The position numbers and the translations under genes were made by a program. The notes beneath the pieces are model-generated. The model was not told the origin of the DNA, did no database searches, and saw only the letters and a program-made list of their open reading frames with translations. From contig NZ_CP119106.1 in the NCBI RefSeq assembly GCF_029643425.1, forward strand, positions 62,001 to 126,000: a DNA stretch of 64,000 nucleotides, in the 5' to 3' direction. This DNA is from Isoptericola sp. AK164. Lineage in GTDB: Bacteria > Actinomycetota > Actinomycetes > Actinomycetales > Cellulomonadaceae. Positions 1 through 10,288 of the stretch are shown piece after piece; position 1 is the stretch's first letter; each line of letters begins with the position of its first letter.

Positions 1-1
1 G

Positions 2-1156
2 ATGGAGGTCCTGGCCGCCGCCAACACGCGACGCAGCGCCGGGCACGACGTCCTCAACCTCTGCGCGGGCGAGCCGTCGACGGGGGCGTCCGACGTCGTG
101 CGCGAACGCGCCGCGGAGATCCTGCGGCGCGCCGACCTCGGCTACACCGAGGCGATGGGTGTGCCCGCCCTGCGCGAGGAGATCGCCGGGCACTACCGGC
201 GGTGGTACGGCCTCGACGTCGACCCGGGCCGGATCGCCGTGACCACGGGGTCCAGCGGCGGGTTCGTGCTGACGTTCCTGGCCGCGTTCGACGTCGGGGA
301 CCGCGTCGCGCTCGCCCGGCCGGGCTACCCCGCGTACAAGAACATCCTGGCGGCGCTGGGCTGCGAGGTCGTCGAGATCGACTGCGGCCCCGAGACGCGG
401 TACCAGCCCACGGTCGCCCAGCTCGACCAGGTGACGGCCGACGGTCCGCTCGCCGGTCTGATCGTGGCGTCCCCGGCGAACCCGACGGGCACGATGATCC
501 CCCCGGCCGAGCTCGACGCGGTCGCCCGCTGGTGCGCCGACCACGAGGTCCGGCTGGTCAGCGACGAGATCTACCACGGCATCGCCTACGGCACCGAGCT
601 CGGCCAGGCCACGGCGGCCGTGCACGACGGGCGGGGCGCCGTCGTCGTCAACTCGTTCTCCAAGTACTGGGCGATGACGGGGTGGCGGCTCGGCTGGCTC
701 GTGCTGCCCGAGGAGCTGGTCGCCCCGGTCGGGGCGCTGGCCGGCAACGTGGCGCTCTCCCCTCCCGCCCTGGCCCAGCACGCGGCGATCGCCGCCTTCT
801 CCCCCGCCGGCTACCAGGCGGCGGCCGACAACGTCACGCGCTACCGCGCCTCGCGGGCCGCGCTGCTGGAGCGCCTGGACGAGCTGGGCTGGCGGCCGGT
901 GGCCCCGGCGGACGGCGCGTTCTACCTGTACGGCAACATCTCGCGGTTCGGCCTGGACGCGGTCACGTACTGCTCGCGGCTGCTGGCCGAGGCGGACGTC
1001 GCGATCACGCCCGGGACCGACTTCGACGGCCGCGCGGGCGGCGACTGGGTCCGGCTGTCGTTCGCTGCCGACCCGTCGACCGTCGCGCGGGCGGTCGACC
1101 GCATCGTGGCCTGGCAGGACGGGCTGGTGCGCACGGACGGCGTGCCCCGGACATGA
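2..1156 (+). CDS. PLP-dependent class I/II aminotransferase, 5' end probably outside the window
   Basis: Fold-type I aminotransferase, probably acting on an amino acid or a related amine; the substrate cannot be read from the sequence. The PLP-binding lysine is in SFSKYWAMTGWRLGW (about residue 221 from the first visible Met). The upstream SPANPTGTM and DEIYHG motifs and the C-terminal WVRLSFA arginine motif are all present. The visible reading begins with MEVLAAANTRR. Family members normally carry 15-25 more residues before this point (the helix leading into the small domain), so the true start is most likely upstream of base 1 and this entry is 5'-partial. It ends at a TGA followed closely by a strong hairpin. 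Confidence 0.9.
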   Translation: MEVLAAANTRRSAGHDVLNLCAGEPSTGASDVVRERAAEILRRADLGYTEAMGVPALREEIAGHYRRWYGLDVDPGRIAVTTGSSGGFVLTFLAAFDVGDRVALARPGYPAYKNILAALGCEVVEIDCGPETRYQPTVAQLDQVTADGPLAGLIVASPANPTGTMIPPAELDAVARWCADHEVRLVSDEIYHGIAYGTELGQATAAVHDGRGAVVVNSFSKYWAMTGWRLGWLVLPEELVAPVGALAGNVALSPPALAQHAAIAAFSPAGYQAAADNVTRYRASRAALLERLDELGWRPVAPADGAFYLYGNISRFGLDAVTYCSRLLAEADVAITPGTDFDGRAGGDWVRLSFAADPSTVARAVDRIVAWQDGLVRTDGVPRT

Positions 1157-1160
1157 CAGC

Positions 1161-1192
1161 GCCCCCGCACCGGGACGATCCCGGAGGGGGGC
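1161..1192. terminator. Bidirectional stem-loop between convergent genes
   Basis: GCCCCC (1161-1166) pairs with GGGGGC (1187-1192), and the inner CCGGGA (1170-1175) pairs with TCCCGG (1179-1184) around a CGA loop. It lies between the convergent aminotransferase and the small membrane-protein gene. No T-tract follows, as is common for actinobacterial terminators. Confidence 0.65.
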
Positions 1193-1212
1193 GGTCGGCG
1201 GGTCGGGTCCGC

Positions 1213-1557
1213 CTACCGCAGCACGGGAGGGGCGACGGCGCCGACGTGCTCGGCCGCGGGTTCGCGGGGGGCGACGTCCACGCGGGTCACGGCGCGGCCG
1301 GTGCGGCGGGCCTTGCGGATGACCGCGAGGGCCTGCACGCCGATGACCATCCAGGCCACGTTGGCGAAGACCGAGGGCCAGACGCCCTCGACGGCGGCCA
1401 CGAGGAACAGCGTGGAGGTGGCCGTCAGGTTGGCCACCTGGAACGGCAGGGAGTTCGGGGCCCAGCGACCCTTCGAGACCATCGCATACGCGACGAGTCC
1501 GATCAGAGCTCCGAACCACCCGAGCCCGGTGATGACGAGCGACAGGGTCTGCGACAT
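1213..1557 (-). CDS. Small membrane protein, CBU_0592-like family
   Basis: 114-residue protein with three or four predicted membrane segments: LVITGLGWFGALIGLVAYAM, the SLPFQVANLTATSTLFLVAAVEG stretch, and VFANVAWMVIGVQALAVI. The basic stop-transfer RKARRTGR is followed by a polar tail. The pattern resembles the CBU_0592-like transmembrane domain family, whose function is unknown. The start is supported by a GAAGGAGG ribosome-binding site about 7 nt upstream. It is divergent from the LysR-family gene at 1741, which could make it a regulatory target of that gene. That link is inferred from position only. Confidence 0.7.
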   Translation of the reverse strand: MSQTLSLVITGLGWFGALIGLVAYAMVSKGRWAPNSLPFQVANLTATSTLFLVAAVEGVWPSVFANVAWMVIGVQALAVIRKARRTGRAVTRVDVAPREPAAEHVGAVAPPVLR

Positions 1558-1704
1558 GCTTAGCCTCCTTCACAGGTGTGGGGACGGACGTGTCCTGGGA
1601 CGCGCCGTTGTGGGGGGTGCGCCGGGGTCCGGCCCGAGGGGCGGAAAGCGTGTGCTTCCAGCGGCGCGGGCACCATTCTGGAACACGAATCCGCTTCAGG
1701 ACAA

Positions 1705-1734
1705 TCGAACAAAACTTTTGAAGCAGGTTAGTAT
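1705..1734 (+). promoter_or_regulatory. Promoter of the LysR-family gene, probably giving a leaderless mRNA
   Basis: TCGAAC at 1705-1710, an 18-bp spacer and TAGTAT at 1729-1734. The predicted transcription start falls at or within a base of the ATG at 1741, and no Shine-Dalgarno sequence is visible. The patch is much more AT-rich than its surroundings. Confidence 0.5.
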
Positions 1735-1740
1735 CTCTAC

Positions 1741-2649
1741 ATGGCCACCGACCCACGAAGACTTGCCTTCCTCCTTGCCGTGCACCGGTCGGGAGGCGTG
1801 CTCGCGGCAGCAGATCTTCTGCATGTCACCCCCTCGGCGGTGTCCCAGCAGATCGCCCGTTTAGAGGCCGAGGAGGGCTTTCCCGTCCTCGACCGCGGCC
1901 CCCGAGGCGTGAGCCTGACCCCGGCCGGCCGGGTGCTGGCCGACGCCGCCGAACGCATCGAGGCCGAGCTCCTGGAGGCCCACCAGGAGATCGCCAACCT
2001 CGGCGAGGGTGTGAGCGGCACGGTGACCATCGGCGCGTTCCAGTCCGCGATCCGGTCCGTCGTCGCCCCGTTGCTCGGACCGTTCGCCGAGAACTACCCC
2101 GGCGTCACCCTGGACGTGCGCGAGCACGAGCCGGCGGACGCCATCCGCATGCTGCGGGGTGGTGACCTCGACGTCGTCCTGCTCGAGCGCGACGTCGAGG
2201 TCGACTCCCCCGCGCCCCGCGGCGCGCACGACATCCCCCTGCTCGACGAGCCCTGGCTGCTCGTCGTGCCGTCCGCGCTGCCCCGACCCGAACGGTTGGA
2301 CGACCTGCGCGACATGCCGTGGATCGGCGCCGTCCAGAACACCGCGGCGGACCGTGCGCTGCGTCGCCTCGGCCGCACCCTCGGCACCACGCTCAGCGTC
2401 CGGCACGCCTACTTCGACTTCGACACCGCGCTCGCCCTGGTGGACGCCGGGCAGGGCATCGCGATGCTGCCGGCGCTCGCCGTGCGCCGCTCCGAGGCTC
2501 CCGAGGGGGCCGAGGTCGTCGCCATGCCGGGTCTCGGCACGCGCCGCATCGTGGTGCGCCACCGCTCGACGCGGCACGAGCCGGGCCCCGCCGTGCGTGC
2601 CGTCGTCGACACCATGGTGGAGGTCGCCCGCGACCTGGAGCTCACCTGA
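1741..2649 (+). CDS. LysR-family transcriptional regulator
   Basis: 302 residues, the normal LysR length. The N-terminal winged HTH covers about residues 1-60 (LAVHRSGGVLAAADLLHVTPSAVSQQIARLE...LDRGPRGVSLTPAGRVL). The rest is a LysR-type periplasmic-binding-like effector domain (VTIGAFQSAIRSVVAPLL, then MLRGGDLDVVLLE). It has no ribosome-binding site but a promoter placed for leaderless transcription. The divergent neighbour at 1213-1557 is the most obvious candidate target, as LysR regulators often control the divergent gene. The inducer is unknown. Confidence 0.92.
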   Translation: MATDPRRLAFLLAVHRSGGVLAAADLLHVTPSAVSQQIARLEAEEGFPVLDRGPRGVSLTPAGRVLADAAERIEAELLEAHQEIANLGEGVSGTVTIGAFQSAIRSVVAPLLGPFAENYPGVTLDVREHEPADAIRMLRGGDLDVVLLERDVEVDSPAPRGAHDIPLLDEPWLLVVPSALPRPERLDDLRDMPWIGAVQNTAADRALRRLGRTLGTTLSVRHAYFDFDTALALVDAGQGIAMLPALAVRRSEAPEGAEVVAMPGLGTRRIVVRHRSTRHEPGPAVRAVVDTMVEVARDLELT

Positions 2650-2655
2650 TCCGCT

Positions 2656-2684
2656 CCCGGCCGGGGGCGGCGCGGGCGGCCGGG
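2656..2684 (+). terminator. Stem-loop after the LysR gene
   Basis: CCCGGCCG (2656-2663) pairs with CGGCCGGG (2677-2684). It lies just after the LysR stop codon and directly before a possible -10 element TAGACT (2685-2690) that could drive the gcv riboswitch transcript. Confidence 0.45.
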
Positions 2685-2737
2685 TAGACTGGCGGCGCTC
2701 GACCGCTCGACCACAACCGAACACGCCGCTCGAACCG

Positions 2738-2930
2738 TGCCGGGAGAGTCTGCCGCCCGTCGGCAGCGCCGAAGGAGCAAGACCCCTCCCCGGGAATCTC
2801 TCAGGCCCCTGTACCGCCACGGTGAGGCAACTCTGGAAAGCGGTCCGCACCGGCGGGCCCGCCGACGGTGCACACCGCGTCGCCACGTGCGGCACGGCCA
2901 AACTCTCAGGCCCATGACAGAGCGGGGAGG
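2738..2930 (+). promoter_or_regulatory. Tandem glycine riboswitch upstream of gcvPTH
   Basis: Two glycine aptamers in series. The first has GGGAGAGTC (2742-2750), the hallmark CGCCGAAGGAGCAA (2767-2780) and AATCTCTCAGGC (2795-2806). The second begins with ACTCTGGAAAG (about 2830-2840), has GACGGTGCAC (2864-2873) in place of the CGAAGGAGCAA segment as is usual in actinobacterial second aptamers, then AACTCTCAGG (2900-2909) and GACAGAG (2916-2922). It ends about 35 nt before the GTG of gcvP, so glycine should control expression of the glycine cleavage genes. Confidence 0.95.
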
Positions 2931-2962
2931 GTCCCGGCCCACCGACCCTCGGAGCGCTCCTC

Positions 2963-5863
<2,901 letters not shown>

Positions 5864-5870
5864 GGGACCC

Positions 5871-7025
5871 ATGACCACCAAGAAGTCGCCGCTGCACGAC
5901 GAGCACGTCGCCCTCGGTGCCCACCTGACCGCGTTCGGGGGGTGGGACATGCCCCTGCGGTACACCTCCGACCTGGCCGAGCACCGGGCGGTGCGCGGCG
6001 CGGCGGGCCTGTTCGACCTGTCGCACATGGGCGGGATCAGCGTGACCGGCCCGGAGGCCGCGGCGTTCCTCGACCACGCGCTGGTCGGGAACTTCTCGGC
6101 GCTGCGCCCGATGCGGGCGCGCTACACGATGATCTGCGCCGACGACGGGGGAGTGCTGGACGACCTCATCGTCTACCACAACGGCACCGACGAGTACTTC
6201 GCCGTGCCCAACGCGGCGAACGCGGACGCCGTGCTCGTGGCGATGCTGGAGCGCGCGGCCGGGTTCGACGTCGCCGTGCGGGACATCTCCGCGAGCCTCG
6301 CCCTGATCGCCGTGCAGGGTCCGCGCGCCGAGGAGATCCTGCGCGAGGTCCTCACCGAGGATCCTGAGATCTCCGGCGGGACGGCGCTGGACGACCTGCG
6401 CTACTACGCCTGCCTCGGGATGCGGTTCGGCGCCGAGGGCGTCCTGGTGGCTCGTACCGGGTACACCGGCGAGGACGGGTTCGAGATCTGGGTCGACACC
6501 CCGCACGCCGTCGCGCTGTGGCGGGCGCTGCTCGCCGCCGGCGAGCCGTACGGACTCGTCCCCGCCGGGCTGGCGGCCCGCGACTCGCTCCGGCTCGAGG
6601 CCGGCATGCCGCTGTACGGCAACGAGCTCGACACCACCACGACGCCCTACGACGCGGGGGCCGGCCGCATCGTCAAGCTCGACAAGGCGCACGACGACGG
6701 CACGCCGGTCGACTTCGTCGGGCGCGAGGCCCTGGCAGCCCGCAGCGAGGCCGACCCGGAGCGCGTGCTCGTCGGCCTGCGCGGGACCGGACGCCGTCCC
6801 GCGCGCTCCGGGTACACCGTCGTGCGCACCACCGACGGCGGCGGCGTGGGGGAGCAGGTCGGCACGGTCACCTCCGGGGTGCCCTCGCCGACGCTCGGCC
6901 ACCCGGTCGCCATGGCGTACGTGCGCCCCGACGTCGCCGCGGAGGGGACCGAGCTCGCCGTCGACGTGCGCGGCCGGGCCGAACCGTTCGTGGTGACGGC
7001 CATGCCGTTCTACCGTCGCGGCTGA
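5871..7025 (+). CDS. gcvT: Aminomethyltransferase, T-protein of the glycine cleavage system
   Basis: 384 residues, slightly longer than the typical ~365. Transfers the methylene group from aminomethyl-lipoyl-GcvH to tetrahydrofolate, releasing ammonia. Typical segments are SPLHDEHVALGAHLTAFGGW, LFDLSHMGGISVTGPEA, ARTGYTGEDGFEIW and ARDSLRLEAGMPLYGNEL, and the C-terminal OB-like part ends in AMPFYRRG. It starts 7 nt after the gcvP stop with GAGGGACCC as ribosome-binding site, so the two are translationally close and co-transcribed. Confidence 0.97.
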   Translation: MTTKKSPLHDEHVALGAHLTAFGGWDMPLRYTSDLAEHRAVRGAAGLFDLSHMGGISVTGPEAAAFLDHALVGNFSALRPMRARYTMICADDGGVLDDLIVYHNGTDEYFAVPNAANADAVLVAMLERAAGFDVAVRDISASLALIAVQGPRAEEILREVLTEDPEISGGTALDDLRYYACLGMRFGAEGVLVARTGYTGEDGFEIWVDTPHAVALWRALLAAGEPYGLVPAGLAARDSLRLEAGMPLYGNELDTTTTPYDAGAGRIVKLDKAHDDGTPVDFVGREALAARSEADPERVLVGLRGTGRRPARSGYTVVRTTDGGGVGEQVGTVTSGVPSPTLGHPVAMAYVRPDVAAEGTELAVDVRGRAEPFVVTAMPFYRRG

Positions 7026-7082
7026 GCGTCGACCGACCCCCCCGTCCCCGAAGACCCCGTCCTGCAACCGAGGAGCCCCAGC

Positions 7083-7451
7083 ATGGCCGACTACCCCAGC
7101 ACCCTGCGTTACTCCGTCGAGCACGAGTGGATCGACGACGGCACCCCGGCGACCGTCGGCGTGACCTCCTTCGCCGTCGAGGCGCTCGGCGACGTCGTCT
7201 ACCTCGAGCTGCCCGAGGTGGGCGCCGAGATCGAGGCCGGCACCGTCGTCGGCGAGATCGAGTCCACCAAGTCCGTCTCCGAGCTGTACTCGCCCGTGTC
7301 CGGGACCGTCGTCGAGGTGAACGACACGGCGGTCGACGACCCGGCCCTGGTCAACTCCGAGCCGTTCGGCGCGGGCTGGCTGTTCAAGGTCGAGGTGTCC
7401 GGCGAGGGCCAGCTCCTCAGTGCCGAGGAGTACGCCCAGCACGCCGGATGA
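7083..7451 (+). CDS. gcvH: Glycine cleavage system H-protein
   Basis: 122 residues, the lipoyl carrier of the glycine cleavage system. The lipoylation lysine is K63 in [18 protein letters not shown]. The fold motif [10 protein letters not shown] is at the N-terminus and [13 protein letters not shown] follows the lipoyl hairpin. The start is supported by GAGGAG 8-9 nt upstream. Third gene of the gcv operon, 57 nt after gcvT. It needs lipoylation enzymes encoded elsewhere. Confidence 0.97.
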   Translation: MADYPSTLRYSVEHEWIDDGTPATVGVTSFAVEALGDVVYLELPEVGAEIEAGTVVGEIESTKSVSELYSPVSGTVVEVNDTAVDDPALVNSEPFGAGWLFKVEVSGEGQLLSAEEYAQHAG

Positions 7452-7457
7452 CGGCGT

Positions 7458-7472
7458 CCGGAGGCACTCCGG
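7458..7472 (+). terminator. Possible stem-loop after gcvH
   Basis: CCGGAG (7458-7463) and CTCCGG (7467-7472) around a GCA loop, 7 nt after the gcvH stop. It is short and without a T-tract, so only a candidate. The rest of the gap to 7724 holds no supported gene. Confidence 0.35.
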
Positions 7473-7724
7473 CGATGTCGTGATCGAATCGTGATGTAGG
7501 TTCGGGGAACTCGCGGCCATGACCCTCTTCGCGCCTCTGACCTGCGATGACGACGGGTCGCGGAGGGGTGGCCCGGTGCCGCAGGGGTGTCGTGACGGGG
7601 GTCGTGGCGCCGTTCCTCGACGTGACCCGCGTCATGAAGAGGCTCCGTTCCCCTCTCACATCCATGACGGCAGATCCCCAGGTCGATCGTCAGCGATCGG
7701 CGGCCGTCATGGAGGAACGGAACG

Positions 7725-7958
7725 ATGAGTGCTATCGAACTGGAGCGCCCCTCGCTCAGCCCGAGCCTGACGCGCCGGGAGCAGGTCGTGCTGTCGAACT
7801 TGTCCGAGGACGTGACGCTGGAGCAGATCGCCAGCAAGCTCTACGTGACGCGCAACACGGTGAAGTCGCAGGTGCGCAGCGTCTACCGCAAGCTCGGGGT
7901 CTCCACCCGGGCCGACGCTGTCGCCTGGGCTCGCCGGGCCGGCCTCGGGTCGAGCTGA
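7725..7958 (+). CDS. Stand-alone LuxR-type helix-turn-helix protein
   Basis: 77 residues consisting almost only of a GerE/LuxR DNA-binding domain: SLTRREQVVLSNLSEDVTLE, then IASKLYVTRNTVKSQVRSVY, then RKLGVSTRADAVAWA. The recognition helix TRNTVKSQVRSVYRKLG is intact. There is no receiver, PAS or autoinducer domain, so it either binds constitutively or acts with a partner. GGAGG (7711-7715) gives a well-spaced start. Similar single-domain LuxR proteins are common in actinobacteria and their targets are mostly unknown. The gap of about 270 bp upstream, with TGATCGAATCGTGATGTAGG around 7480-7500, is the likely promoter region. Confidence 0.85.
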   Translation: MSAIELERPSLSPSLTRREQVVLSNLSEDVTLEQIASKLYVTRNTVKSQVRSVYRKLGVSTRADAVAWARRAGLGSS

Positions 7959-7964
7959 TCCGCG

Positions 7965-8021
7965 GCGACGGACGCCTCGCCACCTAGTCGGGGGATGTCG
8001 GTGGCGAGGAACGTCCGTCGC
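7965..8021 (+). terminator. Long stem-loop after the LuxR-type gene
   Basis: GCGACGGACG (7965-7974) pairs with CGTCCGTCGC (8012-8021), and CCTCGCCAC (7975-7983) with GTGGCGAGG (8001-8009). A 2-nt bulge separates the two helices and the loop is 17 nt. The 19-bp total stem starts 7 nt after the stop codon. Confidence 0.65.
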
Positions 8022-8076
8022 AGGAGTGTGACGTCGACGACGGCACGAGTGCGCCGCGGGATGACAGACTCCCGCC

Positions 8077-8496
8077 ATGACTCGTCGCCTCGTCGTCGCC
8101 GCCGCGATCGTCGACGCCACCGAGCGTCCGCGTCGTCTGCTCGCCGCGCGACGGTCGCAGCCCGCCGAGCTGGCCGGACGCTGGGAGTTCCCCGGCGGCA
8201 AGGCCGAGCCGGGGGAGCACCCCGTCGACGCCCTGCACCGTGAGCTGCACGAGGAGCTCGGGGTCGGGGTCGACCTCGGCGACGAGGTCGTGGGTCCCGA
8301 CGACGGCGGCTGGTTCATCACCGACCGGCACGTGCTGCGGCTCTGGTTCGCCCGCGTGGTCTCCGGGGCTCCGGAACCGCTCGTCGAGCACGACGAGCTG
8401 CGCTGGCTGGACGCCGGCTCCCTGTGGGACGTGCACTGGCTCGACGGGGACGTGCGGATCGTCGAGGAGCTCGCGCAGACCCTCCAGCCGAGGTAG
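8077..8496 (+). CDS. Nudix hydrolase of the MutT (8-oxo-dGTP diphosphatase-like) type
   Basis: 139 residues. A full Nudix box lies at residues 41-63: G41, E47, R55, E56, E59, E60 and G62, followed by V63. It is preceded by GRWEFPGG, the signature of MutT-like (deoxy)nucleoside triphosphate pyrophosphohydrolases. The likely role is sanitising oxidised nucleotides; the precise substrate is inferred. The stop codon TAG (8494-8496) lies inside the first unit of the 20-bp tandem repeat, so the last residues (QPR) are encoded by repeat sequence. The gene end may therefore have been reshaped by the repeat. Confidence 0.92.
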   Translation: MTRRLVVAAAIVDATERPRRLLAARRSQPAELAGRWEFPGGKAEPGEHPVDALHRELHEELGVGVDLGDEVVGPDDGGWFITDRHVLRLWFARVVSGAPEPLVEHDELRWLDAGSLWDVHWLDGDVRIVEELAQTLQPR

Positions 8497-8720
8497 GCAA
8501 GATCCGGCCGAGGTAGGCAACGTTCGGCCGAGGTAGGCAACGTTCGGCCGAGGTAGGCAACGTTCGGCCGAGGTAGGCAACGTTCGGCCGAGGTAGGCAA
8601 GATCCGGCCGAGGTAGGCAACGTTCGGCCGAGGTAGGCAACGTTCGGCCGAGGTAGGCAACGTTCGGCCGAGGTAGGCAACGTTCGGCCGAGGTAGGCAA
8701 CGTTCGGCCGAGGTAGGCAA
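8488..8720. repeat. Tandem array of a 20-bp unit, 12 copies
   Basis: CCGAGGTAGGCAA recurs 12 times at exact 20-bp intervals (its AGGTAGGCAA part at 8491, 8511 and so on to 8711). The full unit is CGGCCGAGGTAGGCAACGTT. Of the 11 linkers, nine read CGTTCGG and two (8501 and 8601) read GATCCGG. Each unit joins two 6-bp palindromes, CGGCCG and AACGTT. The array overlaps the Nudix stop codon and fills most of the gap to the MOSC gene. There are no unique spacers, so it is not a CRISPR array. Function unknown. Confidence 0.97.
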
Positions 8721-8785
8721 CGTCAGCCTGTCCGACGGCGGCACCGACTCATCGTCGAGAGCCGGACGGTGCGAGACTCGGGCGC

Positions 8786-9349
8786 ATGGCGGCCTTCGAG
8801 TACGCGGTCGAGATCGAGCACCTGCTCGTGTCTCCCGAGCACGCCTACTTCGGTCGGCCCCGCGACGGCGCCGCGCACGTGCCGACGTCGGACCGGGACG
8901 AGGCGGAGGTCGTCGCCGGGAAGGGGATCGTGGGGGACCGGTTCTTCGGCAAGGCGGCGCACATGGACGCCGCGGTCACCGTGTTCGCCGCCGAGGCCCT
9001 CGAGGAGATCGCCCGCGAGCTGGGGACCGGGCCCCTCGACCCGCTGCTGACCCGCCGGAACGTCGTGCTCCGTGGAGCCCAGCTCGCGCCGCTGATCGGG
9101 CACGAATTCACGCTCCGGTCCCGGGACGCCACCGTGACCCTGCACGGCGGCCGCCCGGCGAACCCGTGCCCGTGGATGGACCGCATGCTGGCCCCGGGTG
9201 TGCACGCCGCGATGCGGGGTCGTGGGGGAGTGCGGTGCACGCCGGTCTCCGACGGGGTGCTGCGGCGAGGACCTGCGGTGCTGGTCAGCCCCGTGGCGCT
9301 CGATCCGTCACGCGCGGGGGAGGCCGTGCGGCGGCCGCGACTGCCGTGA
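8786..9349 (+). CDS. MOSC domain-containing protein
   Basis: 187 residues. Resembles stand-alone MOSC (molybdenum cofactor sulfurase C-terminal) domains: EIEHLLVSPEHAYFGRP, KGIVGDRFFGKAAH, DPLLTRRNVVLRG, and the conserved cysteine in PANPCPWMD near the C-terminal half. MOSC proteins bind the molybdenum cofactor or transfer sulfur; bacterial relatives such as YiiM reduce N-hydroxylated compounds. Which applies here is not determinable. The ATG start has only a weak ribosome-binding site. The upstream 20-bp repeat array separates it from the Nudix gene. Confidence 0.85.
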   Translation: MAAFEYAVEIEHLLVSPEHAYFGRPRDGAAHVPTSDRDEAEVVAGKGIVGDRFFGKAAHMDAAVTVFAAEALEEIARELGTGPLDPLLTRRNVVLRGAQLAPLIGHEFTLRSRDATVTLHGGRPANPCPWMDRMLAPGVHAAMRGRGGVRCTPVSDGVLRRGPAVLVSPVALDPSRAGEAVRRPRLP

Positions 9350-9411
9350 CGTCCTGACAGCGACGGCGGACGGCGCGGCGTCGCCCGGACGGTGCGGGCT
9401 ACGCTGGTCCC

Positions 9412-9630
9412 ATGAGCGACTTCCAGGTCAACCGCGCCCCGCAGAACGACGCCCCCGGGGCCATGCTCGGGCGCATCATCGTCTCCTTCGTGCTCTTCGT
9501 CGCGGGGCTGGTCCTCATCGGTGTCGGCGCGGTCGCCGACCCCTCGCTCGCCCCGTTCGTGTTCACCGGCGGCATCGTCGCGGTCGGGCTGGCCTTCGGC
9601 CTGCCGATGATCGGCGGCACCGAGCGCTGA
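9412..9630 (+). CDS. Small two-helix membrane protein
   Basis: 72 residues with two hydrophobic helices (IIVSFVLFVAGLVLIGVGAV and FVFTGGIVAVGLAFGLPM) joined by a short loop, and a polar N-terminus. No family recognised. It is followed 8 nt after its stop by a 65-bp perfect palindrome. Confidence 0.7.
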   Translation: MSDFQVNRAPQNDAPGAMLGRIIVSFVLFVAGLVLIGVGAVADPSLAPFVFTGGIVAVGLAFGLPMIGGTER

Positions 9631-9638
9631 CCGCACGT

Positions 9639-9703
9639 CCGTTGTGGGCATGAAATCTGCAGTCCTGAGCCGCTCAGGACTGCAGATTTCATGCCCACAA
9701 CGG
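9639..9703. terminator. 65-bp perfect palindrome between convergent genes
   Basis: The arm 9639-9670 (32 nt, beginning CCGTTGTGGGCATGAAATC) is matched without mismatch by 9672-9703 around a single central C. It lies between the convergent small membrane-protein and FBP genes, so a bidirectional terminator or a transcript-end protector is the simplest role. The length and perfection far exceed an ordinary terminator. Confidence 0.75.
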
Positions 9704-9790
9704 CGAGCGGGTGACGCAACGGCGAGCGGGTGACGCGACGGTGAGCGGGTGACGCGACGGTGAGCGGGTGACGCGACGGTGAGCGGGTCA
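9701..9790. repeat. Tandem 19-bp repeats, about 4.7 copies
   Basis: Units of CGGYGAGCGGGTGACGCRA at 9701, 9720, 9739 and 9758, with a partial copy from 9777 that runs into the end of the FBP gene (stop at 9788). The first unit overlaps the last bases of the palindrome. Confidence 0.93.
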
Positions 9791-10288
9791 GACGGTGCTG
9801 CGCACCTGCTCCACGAACGCGGTCACGCGCGAGGTGAGCCCGGCGATGCGGCGCTCGACGACGGCGGCACGGGCGCCGTCGTCGTCGGCCCCGGCCTCGG
9901 CCAGGGTCGGGCGACGCCGCACGTTGCGTGAGCACCGGAAGTCGGTGCAGATCAGCGTGCCGATGGTGTTGCCCTTGCGGCCGGACGCCCCGCCGCGCCG
10001 GGCGACGAACATCGCGACGTCGCCGGGGTCGCCGGCGTGCTCGCACCAGGCGCACATCGCGGAGCGCCGGTTGCCGGTCTCGGGGGCGCGCAGGATGATG
10101 CCGGTCGGTGCCCCGTCGATCTCGGCGACGACGTAGGCGGCGAGCGGCTGCTTGCGGTCGCGCCAGCCGAGGTACTCGAGGCGGTCCCACCGCTGGGCCT
10201 CGAGGTCGGGCGGGAGCAGGCGCTGGCGCTCGCTGCGGGTGGCGTTGACGAGGGCAGCGCGGAGCTGGGTCTCGGTGAGGGGAATCAT
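9788..10288 (-). CDS. FBP-type (FusB/FusC-like, elongation factor G-binding) treble-clef zinc-finger protein
   Basis: 166 residues. The C-terminal half carries four cysteines, C79-x2-C82 (MCAWCEH) and C114-x4-C119 (LICTDFRCSRNVR), the arrangement of the FBP C-terminal treble-clef zinc finger. The N-terminal part (TETQLRAALVNATRSERQRL) forms the helical region. Relatives of this fold in staphylococci (FusB/FusC) bind EF-G and rescue it from fusidic acid. In actinobacteria the family is widespread with an uncertain role, so resistance should not be assumed. Confidence 0.85.
   Translation of the reverse strand: MIPLTETQLRAALVNATRSERQRLLPPDLEAQRWDRLEYLGWRDRKQPLAAYVVAEIDGAPTGIILRAPETGNRRSAMCAWCEHAGDPGDVAMFVARRGGASGRKGNTIGTLICTDFRCSRNVRRRPTLAEAGADDDGARAAVVERRIAGLTSRVTAFVEQVRSTV

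Noticed and set aside
7519-7987. Small plus-strand frames between gcvH and past the LuxR-type gene
   Set aside because: No ribosome-binding site, Arg/Gly-rich shadow-like composition, and one overlaps the well-supported HTH gene.
8488-8720. Possible CRISPR array
   Set aside because: Units are contiguous with 20-bp period and invariant linkers; no unique spacers and no cas genes.
8318-8744. Minus-strand frames with a 20-residue repeating protein (TSAERCLPRPNVAYLGR type)
   Set aside because: They arise only because three 20-bp units equal 60 bp; no start signal and no independent evidence of coding.
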